Positions 1-9,418 of a stretch of 64,000 nucleotides of DNA are shown piece after piece. The translations under genes were made by a program, and so were the position numbers. The notes beneath the pieces are model-generated. The model saw only the letters and a list, made by a program, of their open reading frames with translations. It had not been told where the DNA came from and made no database searches. Source of the stretch: Allobosea sp. BK604 (lineage in GTDB: Bacteria > Pseudomonadota > Alphaproteobacteria > Rhizobiales > Beijerinckiaceae); contig NZ_SLZF01000007.1 of the NCBI RefSeq assembly GCF_004341515.1, positions 372,001-436,000 of the forward strand. Direction: 5' to 3'. How positions within the stretch are numbered: position 1 is the first letter of the stretch; each line of letters begins with the position of its first letter.

Positions 1-109
1 ACGGCGCCGCAGACCACTCCGTCCACGGGCAGAAAAGGCTTGAACCCCGTCCGGCTGGCCGCTAGCTGCGGGCAGGCCGTCCTTGCATCGGCCGAGAAAG
101 GTTTTCGAC

Positions 110-724
110 ATGACCATCCGTCTCCATCGCGGCGACCTGCCTGACGATTTCCGGGCTGCTCCCATCGTTGCGATCGACACGGAGACTCTCGGCCTCAATC
201 CGCATCGCGACAGGCTTTGCGTGGTGCAGCTCTCGAACGGGGATGGCTCGGCCGAGGTCGTGCAGATTCTGCGGGACGGCCCGGCGCCGGCTAATCTGAT
301 CCGGCTCCTCACCGATCCCTCGGTCCTGAAGCTGTTTCATTTCGCCCGCTTCGACGTCGCCGTGCTGCGCCAGGCCTTCGGCATCGTCACCGGCCCGGTC
401 TATTGCACCAAGATCGCCTCCAAGCTGGTCCGCACCTATACCGACCGGCACGGCCTGAAGGATCTGGTGCGGGAGCTGCTCGGGATCGAACTCTCGAAGC
501 AGCAGCAATCATCCGACTGGGGGGCGGAGACACTCAGCGACGCACAATTGAGCTATGCGGCATCCGATGTGCTGCATCTTCATGCACTGCATGCGCGGCT
601 GGAGAGCTTGCTGGTGCGCGAGAACCGCACGCATCTGGCCAAGGCCTGCTTCGACTTCCTGCCGGTCCGCGCCGAGCTGGACCTGGCCGGTTGGGCGGAA
701 ACCGATATCTTCGCTCATACTTGA
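110..724 (+). CDS. Short RNase D-like 3'-5' exonuclease
   Basis: A 204-residue DEDDy-family exonuclease, likely an RNA 3'-5' trimming enzyme in the cytoplasm. The three Exo motifs are visible: D23-x-E25 (AIDTETLGL), D82 in FHFARFDV, and Y149-xxx-D153 (YAASD). It is little more than the catalytic domain and lacks the HRDC domains of full-length RNase D (about 375 residues); such short forms are common in alphaproteobacteria. The start at 110 follows a purine-rich GAGAAAGG; an upstream in-frame start at 83 has no clear ribosome site. It points toward lptC with a 180-bp gap. Exact RNA substrates cannot be told from sequence. Confidence 0.88.
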   Translation: MTIRLHRGDLPDDFRAAPIVAIDTETLGLNPHRDRLCVVQLSNGDGSAEVVQILRDGPAPANLIRLLTDPSVLKLFHFARFDVAVLRQAFGIVTGPVYCTKIASKLVRTYTDRHGLKDLVRELLGIELSKQQQSSDWGAETLSDAQLSYAASDVLHLHALHARLESLLVRENRTHLAKACFDFLPVRAELDLAGWAETDIFAHT

Positions 725-904
725 CAAATTCTAAGTCTTCTTGCGTCAGTCTCGCGCGAGCGGATGGCATAGGGGCTGCAAGAGCATCCGCAGGTCAGCC
801 GGCAATTCGAGGTTTCCTCTGGCGGTTTGGCCGATGGCTACCCAGTTGAGGGCTCGAGGGGCTCTGACACAAAAAGGCCGTTAGCGGCTGGCATTGCGCG
901 GGGC

Positions 905-1699
905 ATGACAGTGGCGATGACATCTGGCGATTGGGTCGCTCCCGAACCGAGGCGCGAAACCCGCAGCCGTGCGGCCTTCCGGGCCGCGCGCCGGCACACG
1001 TTTCTCGTGCGCTTCCTCAGGCGCGCGATTCCGATCGGCTCGGTCGTGGCCGTAGTCGGTCTGATCGTGACGCCGTTCCTCACGCCGCTGCAGTCCGTGG
1101 GCGGCCTGTCGATCAGCTCGGTCGGCATCACCGGCGGCAAGGTCAAGATGGAATCGCCGCGGCTGACCGGCTATCGCAAGGACAACCGGCCCTACGAGGT
1201 CACCGCCGAGACGGCGCTGCAGGACATCCGCAACCCCACGCAGATCGAGCTCGCCACCATGACGGCGCGCATCCAGATGCAGCAGGAGGGCTGGGTGACC
1301 GTGAACGCGCGCACCGGCTTCTTCGACTCGCAGAACGAGAAGCTCAAGCTCGTCGACGACGTGAAGGTCCATACCGAGTCCGGCTACGACATGTTCATGC
1401 GGACGGCGGACATCAATTTCAAGGCGGGCACGGTCAATTCGCAGGAACCGGTCAAGGTCAATCTCGGTTCGACGAAGATCGACGCGAACACGCTCGACGT
1501 GAAGGATAACGGCGCGCTGATCGTTTTCGAGGGCCGTGTCCGCGTCGTCATCGAGAACGCGCCGGCGCGTTCGCTGGCCGGGCCCGAGCGCGAAGGCAGC
1601 ACGCCGGCGCCGGAATTGCTGAGATCGGGACTTGCGCCCGCCGCCGGCACGGCGCAAACGCAAGCGACCGAAGCACCCGAAACCGGAACGAGGCGGTGA
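905..1699 (+). CDS. lptC: LPS export ABC transporter periplasmic protein LptC
   Basis: LptC is the bitopic inner-membrane component of the Lpt LPS-transport bridge, passing LPS from LptB2FG to LptA. The 264-residue product has a basic N-terminus, one membrane segment (around residues 38-58, IPIGSVVAVVGLIVTPFL) and a periplasmic LptC/OstA-type beta domain, ending in an Ala/Pro-rich tail. Start 905 (or ATG 917) is preferred over an upstream in-frame start at 827, which would add about 26 unlikely residues. It is followed by lptA after one base and then lptB, the standard rhizobial LPS-export order. Identity rests on fold-type sequence plus context. Confidence 0.86.
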   Translation: MTVAMTSGDWVAPEPRRETRSRAAFRAARRHTFLVRFLRRAIPIGSVVAVVGLIVTPFLTPLQSVGGLSISSVGITGGKVKMESPRLTGYRKDNRPYEVTAETALQDIRNPTQIELATMTARIQMQQEGWVTVNARTGFFDSQNEKLKLVDDVKVHTESGYDMFMRTADINFKAGTVNSQEPVKVNLGSTKIDANTLDVKDNGALIVFEGRVRVVIENAPARSLAGPEREGSTPAPELLRSGLAPAAGTAQTQATEAPETGTRR

Positions 1700-1700
1700 C

Positions 1701-2480
1701 ATGACCTGCGCCATCGAGCCCTTCCCCGCCGATGCCGGCTTCACCCGGAGCCGTGGAGCCACGGCCCTGCTGCTGGCGGCCGGGCTCGCCTTTGTCTCCA
1801 TCGCGCATGAGACGGCGCAGGCTCAGCAAGCGCGGCCGGGCGTCGCTCAGGCCCAGCCCGCCCAGCCGCAGGGCGGGCGAGGTGGCCGTGGCGGTGCCGG
1901 CGGGGCTTTTGGTGGCCTCGGCGGCGACAGCAAGGAGCCGATCAAGATCGACGCCGACAAGCTCGACGTGCTCGACAAGGACAACAAGGCGATCTTCACC
2001 GGCAATGTCGTGGCGGTTCAGGGCGAGACCACCGTGCGCTGCTCGGTCATGACCGTGTTCTACGAGGGGCGTGGCGGTGGCCAGGGCGCGCGCGGCGCTG
2101 CCGCGCCGGCGCCGGCTGCCACGCCTGCTCCCGCCGCGGGCGGCCAGTCGAACGACAGCAGCATCAAGAAGATCGATTGCGCCGGTCCGGTCACGGTCGT
2201 CTCGAAGACGCAGGCCGCGACCTCCGATCATGCCGAGTTCGACCGTGCCAACAACCAGGTCATCATGACCGGCAATGTCGCGCTGAACGACGGCCCGAAC
2301 ATCACCCGCGGCGACAAGCTCGTCTACAATACCCAGACCGGCATCGCCAATGTCGAGACCAAGAAGGGCGGAAGGGTGCAGGGCTTCTTCGTGCCGAACT
2401 CCGACGCCGCAAAGCCGGGCAGCACGCCGGCGGCCCCGGCCCGTCCGGGCGCGACGCGTCCCGGCACGCCGACCAACTGA
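1701..2480 (+). CDS. lptA: LPS transport periplasmic protein LptA (OstA-like)
   Basis: Periplasmic bridge protein for LPS transport, 259 residues. A signal peptide (hydrophobic stretch at about 20-36, probable cleavage after AQA) is followed by a Gly/Arg-rich linker and then the OstA-like beta-jellyroll (IKIDADKLDVLDKDNKAIF and VIMTGNVALNDGPN are typical strands). The jellyroll is interrupted by an Ala/Pro-rich insertion at about 128-150 (APAPAATPAPAAGG) not found in E. coli LptA; such low-complexity inserts are common in Hyphomicrobiales. It starts one base after the lptC stop, so the two are probably translated together. Confidence 0.9.
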   Translation: MTCAIEPFPADAGFTRSRGATALLLAAGLAFVSIAHETAQAQQARPGVAQAQPAQPQGGRGGRGGAGGAFGGLGGDSKEPIKIDADKLDVLDKDNKAIFTGNVVAVQGETTVRCSVMTVFYEGRGGGQGARGAAAPAPAATPAPAAGGQSNDSSIKKIDCAGPVTVVSKTQAATSDHAEFDRANNQVIMTGNVALNDGPNITRGDKLVYNTQTGIANVETKKGGRVQGFFVPNSDAAKPGSTPAAPARPGATRPGTPTN

Positions 2481-2539
2481 TCCAGCCGGCAGCATCCGCT
2501 TTGACCGCTTCCTACCCGTCGCAATCCCAGGCTGAGGCC

Positions 2540-3370
<831 letters not shown>

Positions 3371-3488
3371 CAGACTGCTCCAGCCGATCGGGGAGGGCGA
3401 TTGCGCAGCTTTCTTGCGCGGTCGGGGCCTCGACGCGACATTATGCTGCACTGCATTAACTTCTTCGACGAAACCTGCCGCAAGGGCT

Positions 3489-3518
3489 TTGACGCGCTCC
3501 GGCGCTGACGCTACGGTT
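3489..3518 (+). promoter_or_regulatory. Candidate housekeeping promoter upstream of rpoN
   Basis: TTGACG at 3489-3494 is followed after 15 bp by GCTACGGTT (3510-3518), resembling the alphaproteobacterial TTGAC...GCTA promoter pattern. It lies 60-90 bp before the rpoN ATG in a 207-bp gap that otherwise shows no gene. This is pattern matching only. Confidence 0.35.
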
Positions 3519-3577
3519 CCTGCCAACGCAAGAAGCGTGCCGAAAAGCTTGGGGATCGGAGTGGGGTCTTTAGCGTC

Positions 3578-5107
3578 ATGGCGATGATGCCGCGCATGGA
3601 GCTGCGCCAGGGCCAATCCCTGGTAATGACGCCGCAGCTGCTGCAGGCCATCAAGCTGCTTCAGCTCTCGCATCTCGAACTGCAGAATTTCGTCGAAGGC
3701 GAGCTGGAGCGGAACCCGCTGCTGGAGCGCGACGACGCGGCCGATCTGCCTGTTCATGCCAATGGCGGCGACGGCCCGCACGCCGCCGATGCCGAGAGCT
3801 TCGCCCGCGCCGAGAGCCTGAACACCCAGGACGGCATGGAAGGCAGGCTCGGCACCACGCTCGACAATGTCTTCCAGGGCGAGCAGCCGACAGTGGCGCG
3901 ACTGGACACCCAGGGCGCCGACAGCCTGCCGGTCACCGGTGGGTCTTATGGCGGCTCGGGTGGCTCCTTCGACGAAGGGCAGGAGGGGTTCGAGTCGAGC
4001 CTGACGGCCGAGCTCTCGCTGCACGACCATCTCGGCGCCCAGCTCGACCTCGCCGTCACCGACCCGGCCGACCGCATCATCGGCCAGCATCTCATCGATG
4101 CGGTCGACGATTCCGGCTATCTCGGCGAGCCGGTCGGCGAGATCGCCGAGCGGCTCGGCGTCGCCCCGGCGCGCATCGAGCGTGTGCTCGGCATCATCCA
4201 GGGCTTCGATCCCTCCGGCGTGGCCGCGCGCGACGTCTGCGAATGCCTCTCGATCCAGCTGCGCGACCGCAACCGCTTCGACCCGGCGATGCAGGCGCTG
4301 GTGGCCAACCTGCACCTTGTCGCCAAGCGCGATTTCGCCGCGCTCAAGCGCATTTGCGGGGTTGATGACGAGGATATCGCCGACATGGTCGCCGAGATCC
4401 GCCGGCTCGACCCCAAGCCCGGCCGCGCCTTTGGCAGCTCGGCGGCGGAAACCGTGGTGCCGGACGTGTTCATTCGCGCCGCGCCCGATGGCTCCTGGCT
4501 GGTCGATCTCAACCCCGACACCTTGCCGCGCGTGCTCGTCAACCAGACCTATCATGCGCGCGTCTCCAAGGCCGCCCGTAGCGACGAGGAGAAGGCCTTC
4601 ATCGCCGAATGCCTGCAGACGGCGAACTGGCTGACGCGGTCGCTGGAGCAGCGTGCCCGCACCATCCTGAAGGTCGCGAGCGAAATCGTGCGCCAGCAGG
4701 ACGGCTTCTTCGCCCATGGCGTCGAGCACCTGCGCCCGCTCAACCTCAAGACCGTCGCCGACGCGATCGGCATGCATGAATCGACCGTCTCGCGCGTGAC
4801 CTCGAACAAGTACCTGACCTGCTCGCGCGGCGTCTTCGAGATGAAGTATTTCTTCTCGGCCGCGATCGCCGCGACCGGCTATGGCGAGGCCCATTCGGCG
4901 GAAGCCGTGCGCTTCCGCATCAAGCAGATGATCGACGACGAGAAGCCGGCCGAGGTGCTCTCCGACGACGCGATCGTCGCCCGCCTGAAGGATGGCGGCA
5001 TCGATATCGCCCGGCGGACGGTGGCGAAATACCGCGAGTCGCTGCGCATCCCCTCCTCGATGGAGCGACGCCGCGAGAAGGTGGCGATGGCCGCCGGAGG
5101 GCGGTGA
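3578..5107 (+). CDS. rpoN: RNA polymerase sigma-54 factor RpoN
   Basis: Sigma factor for -24/-12 promoters that need AAA+ activators, 509 residues. Region I at the N-terminus is the usual Gln/Leu-rich activator-interaction segment (LRQGQSLVMTPQLLQAIKLL), followed by an acidic low-complexity region II (about 45-130), the core-binding domain, an HTH (HESTVSRVTSNKYL), and the RpoN box ARRTVAKYRE at about 478-487 that reads the -24 element. The length is normal. ATG at 3578 is chosen, though ATG 3587 would be equally compatible. It is preceded by lptB as usual, but is separated from hpf and ptsN by a TRAP transporter locus. Confidence 0.96.
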   Translation: MAMMPRMELRQGQSLVMTPQLLQAIKLLQLSHLELQNFVEGELERNPLLERDDAADLPVHANGGDGPHAADAESFARAESLNTQDGMEGRLGTTLDNVFQGEQPTVARLDTQGADSLPVTGGSYGGSGGSFDEGQEGFESSLTAELSLHDHLGAQLDLAVTDPADRIIGQHLIDAVDDSGYLGEPVGEIAERLGVAPARIERVLGIIQGFDPSGVAARDVCECLSIQLRDRNRFDPAMQALVANLHLVAKRDFAALKRICGVDDEDIADMVAEIRRLDPKPGRAFGSSAAETVVPDVFIRAAPDGSWLVDLNPDTLPRVLVNQTYHARVSKAARSDEEKAFIAECLQTANWLTRSLEQRARTILKVASEIVRQQDGFFAHGVEHLRPLNLKTVADAIGMHESTVSRVTSNKYLTCSRGVFEMKYFFSAAIAATGYGEAHSAEAVRFRIKQMIDDEKPAEVLSDDAIVARLKDGGIDIARRTVAKYRESLRIPSSMERRREKVAMAAGGR

Positions 5108-5113
5108 ACTCGG

Positions 5114-5145
5114 CCGTCATTGCGAGCGGAGCGAAGCAATGACGG
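5114..5145. repeat. Palindromic repeat / bidirectional terminator between rpoN and dctM
   Basis: CCGTCATTGC (5114-5123) and GCAATGACGG (5136-5145) form a perfect 10-bp stem around a 12-base loop. It sits in the 44-bp space between the converging rpoN and dctM genes, so it can end both transcripts, although no T-run follows. The sequence belongs to a family seen again at 12622-12705 and at about 35810-35878. Confidence 0.7.
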
Positions 5146-5151
5146 CTGCGG

Positions 5152-6438
5152 TCAATCCCCGCCGAACATCAGGTTCGGCACGAACAGCACGATCTGCGGG
5201 AAGAAGATCAGCAGGAAGCTGACCAGAGAGACCGCGATCAGGAACGGCATCGACTCGCGCGTGTACTCGCCGATCGGGCAGCGCAGCACCTGGCAGACCA
5301 CGAACATCGCCGCGCCCACCGGCGGCGTGTAATTGCCGATCGTCGCCGCGATGATGAAGACCAACCCGAAATGCACGGGGTCGATGCCGTATTCGGTGAC
5401 GAGCGGCAGGAAGATCGGCGTCAGCATGATGATCAGCACCGAGCCTTCCATGAAGGTCCCGGCAATGAGGATGAAGGCGACGATCAGCACGAGCACGACG
5501 TTCCGGCTATCGGTCAGGCCCAGCATCCATTCCGAGATCACCTCGGGAATGCGCTCGAAGACGATGCCGTAGCCGAAGATCGCGGAGAGGGCGAGCAGGA
5601 ACATCACCGCCCCGACATCGACCAGGCTGCCCTCGACCGCCTCGATGAAGCTGCGGAAGGTGAGCACGCGATAGGCGAAGAAGCCGATCACCACTGCATA
5701 GATCACCGCGAAGGCGCCGATCTCGGAAGGAGTGAAGATACCGAAGCGCAGGCCGAGCAGCAGGATGATCGGGAACAGGATCGCCCAGATTCCGCCCCAG
5801 GAGGCGAGCGCGACCTCCTTCACCGTCGGCGCCTTCTCGCGCTCCGGCCCGTAGCCGCGGCGCTTGGCCGTGATCGAGATCGCGATGGCGAGCGCGCCCC
5901 AGAGCATGAAGCCGGGGATGATGCCGGCGGCGAAGAGCCGGCCGATCGAGACCTGGCCGACCGTGCCGTAGAGGATGAAGCCGATGCCCGGCGGGATGAT
6001 CGGCGCCATCAGCGAGCCGTAGGACAAGACGCCCGCCGCATAGCCGCGCGAGAAGCCGCGCTTCAGCATCTGGTGGCCGAGGATGCGCGCGTTCATCGCA
6101 GCATCCGCGATCGAGGAGCCGGTGACGCCGCTCATCAGCGTCGAAAGAGCGATCGAGACCTGCGCCAACCCGCCGTTCAGCCGCCCGGTCAGCACCGTCG
6201 CGAGCTTGAGCAGGTTCTGCGAGATGCCGGAATTGTTGAGAAAGTTGCCGGCCAGGATGAAGAGCGGCACCGCCAGAAGCGCGAAATTCTGGGTCTCGGT
6301 GACCGTGATCTGGATCGGAATGGTCGAGGGCAGGCTCGGATTCTGCAGGAAGAAGACCATGCCGGAAATGCCGATGGCGAAGGCCATCGGCATGCCGATC
6401 ACGACGAGGATGGTGAAGGCGATCAGGACGAGGAGCAT
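5152..6438 (-). CDS. TRAP transporter large permease (DctM-type)
   Basis: Large membrane subunit of a tripartite ATP-independent periplasmic transporter, 428 residues with about a dozen hydrophobic segments, starting MLLVLIAFTILVVIGMPMAF. Typical DctM stretches are visible (PLFILAGNFLNNSGI, LMSGVTGSSIADAAMNARIL, IIPPGIGFILYGTVGQVSI). It carries the sodium-coupled translocation path for an organic acid taken up by the partner binding protein. Gene order on this strand is dctP-dctQ-dctM, with 15 bp between dctQ and dctM, so they form one operon. The substrate cannot be named. Confidence 0.93.
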   Translation of the reverse strand: MLLVLIAFTILVVIGMPMAFAIGISGMVFFLQNPSLPSTIPIQITVTETQNFALLAVPLFILAGNFLNNSGISQNLLKLATVLTGRLNGGLAQVSIALSTLMSGVTGSSIADAAMNARILGHQMLKRGFSRGYAAGVLSYGSLMAPIIPPGIGFILYGTVGQVSIGRLFAAGIIPGFMLWGALAIAISITAKRRGYGPEREKAPTVKEVALASWGGIWAILFPIILLLGLRFGIFTPSEIGAFAVIYAVVIGFFAYRVLTFRSFIEAVEGSLVDVGAVMFLLALSAIFGYGIVFERIPEVISEWMLGLTDSRNVVLVLIVAFILIAGTFMEGSVLIIMLTPIFLPLVTEYGIDPVHFGLVFIIAATIGNYTPPVGAAMFVVCQVLRCPIGEYTRESMPFLIAVSLVSFLLIFFPQIVLFVPNLMFGGD

Positions 6439-6453
6439 CGCTTGCGGCCTCGC

Positions 6454-6948
6454 TCAAAGCACGTCGACGGCGCGGTTGGCGTCGTGTAGCCCGCGCCATT
6501 CGTCGCGCAGCTTCAGCACCGTCGTGATCAGCAGAAGCGCTGCGCCGACCGGCAGGCTCATCGTCACCCAGGAATAGCTGATCTCCGGAATGCCCTGGAA
6601 GCTGCGGATGCGGCTGATCCAGGAGAGATAGAGCCCCATCGCGATCAGGTAAATCAGGAAGGCGAGGATCAGCGCATAGTTCACATAGCGCAGCGCCACT
6701 TGCAGGCGCTGCGGCAAACGCTCGGTCACCACCTCGATCGCCATCAGGCTGTTCTTGCGCCAGGCGATGTCGGCACTGAGGAAGCAGGCCCAGGCGAAGA
6801 GGCAGGTCGCGGCATCGCCGGTCCAGTTCAGCGGCTCGCCGAGCATGCGGGCGATGCCGCCGGCGAAGATCAGCACAACCATGAGGACGAGGAATGTCCC
6901 GGCGATGATGGTTTCGAGCTTCCAAACGAGGTGCAGGGCGGATTTCAT
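6454..6948 (-). CDS. TRAP transporter small permease (DctQ-type)
   Basis: Small membrane subunit of the TRAP transporter, 164 residues with four predicted helices (IIAGTFLVLMVVLIFAGGI, CLFAWACFLSADIAWR, YALILAFLIYLIAMGLYLSW and ALLLITTVLKL). The motif around ACFLSADIAWRKNSLMAIEV is the usual DctQ signature region. ATG 6948 is chosen; a TTG at 6975 would add nine residues. It lies between the binding protein gene and dctM. Confidence 0.88.
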   Translation of the reverse strand: MKSALHLVWKLETIIAGTFLVLMVVLIFAGGIARMLGEPLNWTGDAATCLFAWACFLSADIAWRKNSLMAIEVVTERLPQRLQVALRYVNYALILAFLIYLIAMGLYLSWISRIRSFQGIPEISYSWVTMSLPVGAALLLITTVLKLRDEWRGLHDANRAVDVL

Positions 6949-7046
6949 CGGTAGGCCTTGGAGCTTCGATCGCAATAGGCGAGGCGCGGAGATTCTCGCC
7001 TGCCCGGGACAGGCGGCGTGATCGGGCGGTCTTCCCGCTCTCTCTT

Positions 7047-7070
7047 CCCCTCTCCCGTCCGGGAGAGGGG
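7047..7070. terminator. GC-rich hairpin between dctP and dctQ
   Basis: CCCCTCTCCC and GGGAGAGGGG form a perfect 10-bp stem with loop GTCC in the 151-bp gap between dctP and dctQ. Within one operon it most likely works as an attenuator or RNA-stability element, leaving more dctP mRNA than permease mRNA. No T-run is present. Confidence 0.5.
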
Positions 7071-7099
7071 GGCGCCTCGTTCGACGAGGGTCGCGTTCG

Positions 7100-8095
7100 C
7101 TACTTCCCGATCTCCTTGTGGATCGCGGCCTTCACATCGGCGATCTTCAGCACCTCGTAGGCCTTGTCGCCGGCCGCCCGGAACGCCGCGAGATCGACAT
7201 CCTCGACGATGGTCATGCCGCGCTTCTTGAGCTGCTCCTCGACCTCGGCCTCGAGCTTGAAGATGCGGTTGGAGGTTGCTTCGCCCGCCTTCGCGCATTC
7301 CTCGGTCAGGGCCGCCTGGTAGTCGGCCGGCAGGCTGTTGAAGAAGGCCGAGCTGACCACCTGGAAGTTGATCAGCATGATGTGCTTGGTTTCGTTGGCG
7401 TATTTCAGCACCTCGTAGAAGCGCCCGCCCGGGATGTTGTTGTAGACCAGCTCGACCCCGTCGATCGCCCGCTGCTGCAGGCCGGGATACATGTCGCCAA
7501 AACCCATCGCGACCGGGGCGGCACCGAGCGCGCGCACCGATTCCTGCCAGATCGGCGCCGGCGGCGTGCGGATGCGCTGGCCACGTAGGTCCTCGGGCTT
7601 CTTCACCGGCTTGTTGGTGAAGAAATGCCGGTAGCCCTGCACCCAGTTGAAGCAGACGACCTTGAGCCCGTGCTTGCTCGCGAGCTCCTCCTGGAACTTC
7701 ACGATGGTCGGCGCCTTCTGCAGCTTGGCGACATCCTCGAGCGTCTCGGCGAAATAGGGGCCGTTCATCACGGCGATGCCGGGCACGTAATTGCCGAGCC
7801 GGGCCGAGTCGGTGTTCTGGCCGAGATTGGCACCCTGGCGCAGCTGCTCGATGATGTCCTCTTCCTTGCCGAGCTGCGAGGAATGGAACACCTCGATCTT
7901 CAGCCCGCCATTGGTGCGTTCGGAGACGCGCTTGGCCCACTCGTTGAAGCCGTCATGGAACGGCTCTTTCGGACCGAGCACGTGGTTGAACTTCAGTGTG
8001 AAACTTTTCGCCTGCGCCAGCGCGGGCGACTGCCCCGCAAACAGCAGGCCGAGCGCGGCCTGCGCCAGAACGAGCGTCTTCGTCAGCGTCTTCAT
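7100..8095 (-). CDS. TRAP transporter substrate-binding protein (DctP family)
   Basis: Periplasmic solute receptor, 331 residues, with a clear signal peptide (MKTLTKTLVLAQAALGLLFAGQ, cleavage after ALA-QA). The DctP fold shows in FNHVLGPKEPFHDGFNEWAKRV near the start and in GLQQRAIDGVELVYNNIPGG, the region that holds the substrate-binding arginine/aromatic residues in the family. ATG 8095 follows GGGAGGGA at ideal distance; a TTG at 8098 is possible. It is first in the dctPQM operon and divergent from the GntR gene. A carboxylate substrate is likely by family, identity unknown. Confidence 0.93.
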   Translation of the reverse strand: MKTLTKTLVLAQAALGLLFAGQSPALAQAKSFTLKFNHVLGPKEPFHDGFNEWAKRVSERTNGGLKIEVFHSSQLGKEEDIIEQLRQGANLGQNTDSARLGNYVPGIAVMNGPYFAETLEDVAKLQKAPTIVKFQEELASKHGLKVVCFNWVQGYRHFFTNKPVKKPEDLRGQRIRTPPAPIWQESVRALGAAPVAMGFGDMYPGLQQRAIDGVELVYNNIPGGRFYEVLKYANETKHIMLINFQVVSSAFFNSLPADYQAALTEECAKAGEATSNRIFKLEAEVEEQLKKRGMTIVEDVDLAAFRAAGDKAYEVLKIADVKAAIHKEIGK

Positions 8096-8179
8096 CAAGT
8101 CCCTCCCGGATCTGCCTGTGCGGGCCGCGCGATCGTTCGTCGATCGTCTCCGGCATCTCGCTCATTTGGGATGTCCAGT

Positions 8180-8193
8180 GTGTACACTATACA
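8180..8193. promoter_or_regulatory. Candidate GntR/FCD operator between dctP and its regulator
   Basis: The 183-bp divergent space holds a perfect GTGTACAC palindrome (8180-8187) running into TATACA (8188-8193), giving TGTACACTATACA. GntR/FadR-type regulators commonly bind short TGTNNNACA-like palindromes between themselves and the genes they control. The assignment to the adjacent regulator is inference. Confidence 0.45.
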
Positions 8194-8278
8194 TAAACCT
8201 CGGTGCTGCAACCGTGCAGACGCGCATTGCCGGCGGAGGAACGGCGCGCCATGGTGGTGATCGAGCGGGGAGAAGCGC

Positions 8279-9301
8279 GTGAGTCGGGGCATGGACGAGA
8301 CACCGCCGGCCGCTGGCAATGTGGTCGCCGCACAGAGTGGCGCGGCGCCACGGCTTTATGAGCGCGCCTTCCGGATCCTCGCCGGCCGGATCGCGCAGGG
8401 CGCCTTGGTTTCCGGCGAGCGCCTGCTCGAATCGCGCGTCGCGCTCGAATTCGGCATCAGCCGCGCCCCGGCCCGCCAGGCTTTGGCGGAGCTTGAAGCG
8501 GCAGGCCTGGTTCGCAAGATCGACGGTCACGGCTATGCCGTTGTCGATGCGCCGGCCGCGCTCGCCTCTGCGGCCGTTCCTCATCCTTTAGCAGGGGGTG
8601 AGCGCCTGACCGCGGCTCCGAGCTGGGAGCGCATCTATCGCGACGCCGAGGCCGAAATCGCCGCGCGCATCGCCTTCGGCTCATGGCGCATCACCGAGAC
8701 CGAACTGGCGGCAGCCTATGGCGTCAGCCGCACCGTGGCGCGCGAGGTCCTGGCCCGGTTGCAGCAGAGCGGCCTCGTGCGCAAGGACGACAAGTCGCGC
8801 TGGTTCGCGCCGGCCCTGACGCCCGATTATGTCGCCGAGCTCTATGAGATGCGCCGCCTGCTGGAGCCTGTCGCCTTGACCAAGGCCATGCCCCGGGTGC
8901 CGCCGGGCACGATCGGCGCGATGCGCGGCCATCTCGATGCCGCGCTCGCCCAGGCTACGACCATCGACAGCGCGGTGCTCGATTCGCTGGAGGAGGAGCT
9001 GCATGTCGGCCTGCTCGGCCATTGCGGCAACGGCACGCTGATGGAGGCGCTCGGCCGCTACCAGTCGCTGCTGATCGCGCATCGCTTCCTCTACGGCGCC
9101 GCGCCGCGGCTCTACGAGATCGAGCCTTTTCTGCCGGAACATATCGCCATCGTCGAGCGTCTGGAGATAGGGGCCGTGGTCGCGGCGGCAGAGCTTCTTG
9201 CCGAGCATCTGGCCTGTGCCAGCGAGCGCGCCATCGCGCGAATCGCCCTGGTTGCAGGCAGCTTCGATCCGCAACCGCTGCCCTATCTCGAGCCGCTCTA
9301 G
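8279..9301 (+). CDS. GntR-family regulator with two winged-helix domains and an FCD domain
   Basis: A 340-residue transcription factor divergent from the TRAP operon and probably its repressor. Unlike ordinary 220-250-residue FadR-type proteins it has two GntR winged helices in tandem: residues about 27-87 (LLESRVALEFGISRAPARQALAEL then GLVRKIDGHGYAV) and about 110-170 (ETELAAAYGVSRTVAREVLARL then GLVRKDDKSRWFA). The C-terminal ~175-325 is an all-helical FCD ligand-binding domain (LYEMRRLLEPVAL; EEELHVGLLGHCGN). GTG 8279 has a good GGGGAGAAG site; ATG 8291 is the alternative. The ligand is likely the TRAP substrate. Confidence 0.88.
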   Translation: MSRGMDETPPAAGNVVAAQSGAAPRLYERAFRILAGRIAQGALVSGERLLESRVALEFGISRAPARQALAELEAAGLVRKIDGHGYAVVDAPAALASAAVPHPLAGGERLTAAPSWERIYRDAEAEIAARIAFGSWRITETELAAAYGVSRTVAREVLARLQQSGLVRKDDKSRWFAPALTPDYVAELYEMRRLLEPVALTKAMPRVPPGTIGAMRGHLDAALAQATTIDSAVLDSLEEELHVGLLGHCGNGTLMEALGRYQSLLIAHRFLYGAAPRLYEIEPFLPEHIAIVERLEIGAVVAAAELLAEHLACASERAIARIALVAGSFDPQPLPYLEPL

Positions 9302-9418
9302 CGGGCGGCGATATCTCCTGCGGCATCCTGCGCCGCGCATTGACAAGCCGGACTCGCCGTCCTTACCTCCCTAAGATGGCCGGCTACAGGTCATGACTAC
9401 GATAAGGGGAAGCACTCA

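Noticed and set aside
721..748. TTGACA near 721 as a promoter for lptC
   Set aside because: It overlaps the end of the exonuclease gene and no acceptable -10 lies at suitable spacing.
9340..9368. TTGACA at 9340 as the hpf promoter
   Set aside because: The best -10 at 17 bp (TTACCT) matches only two of six positions, and the better CTAAGAT is too far away.
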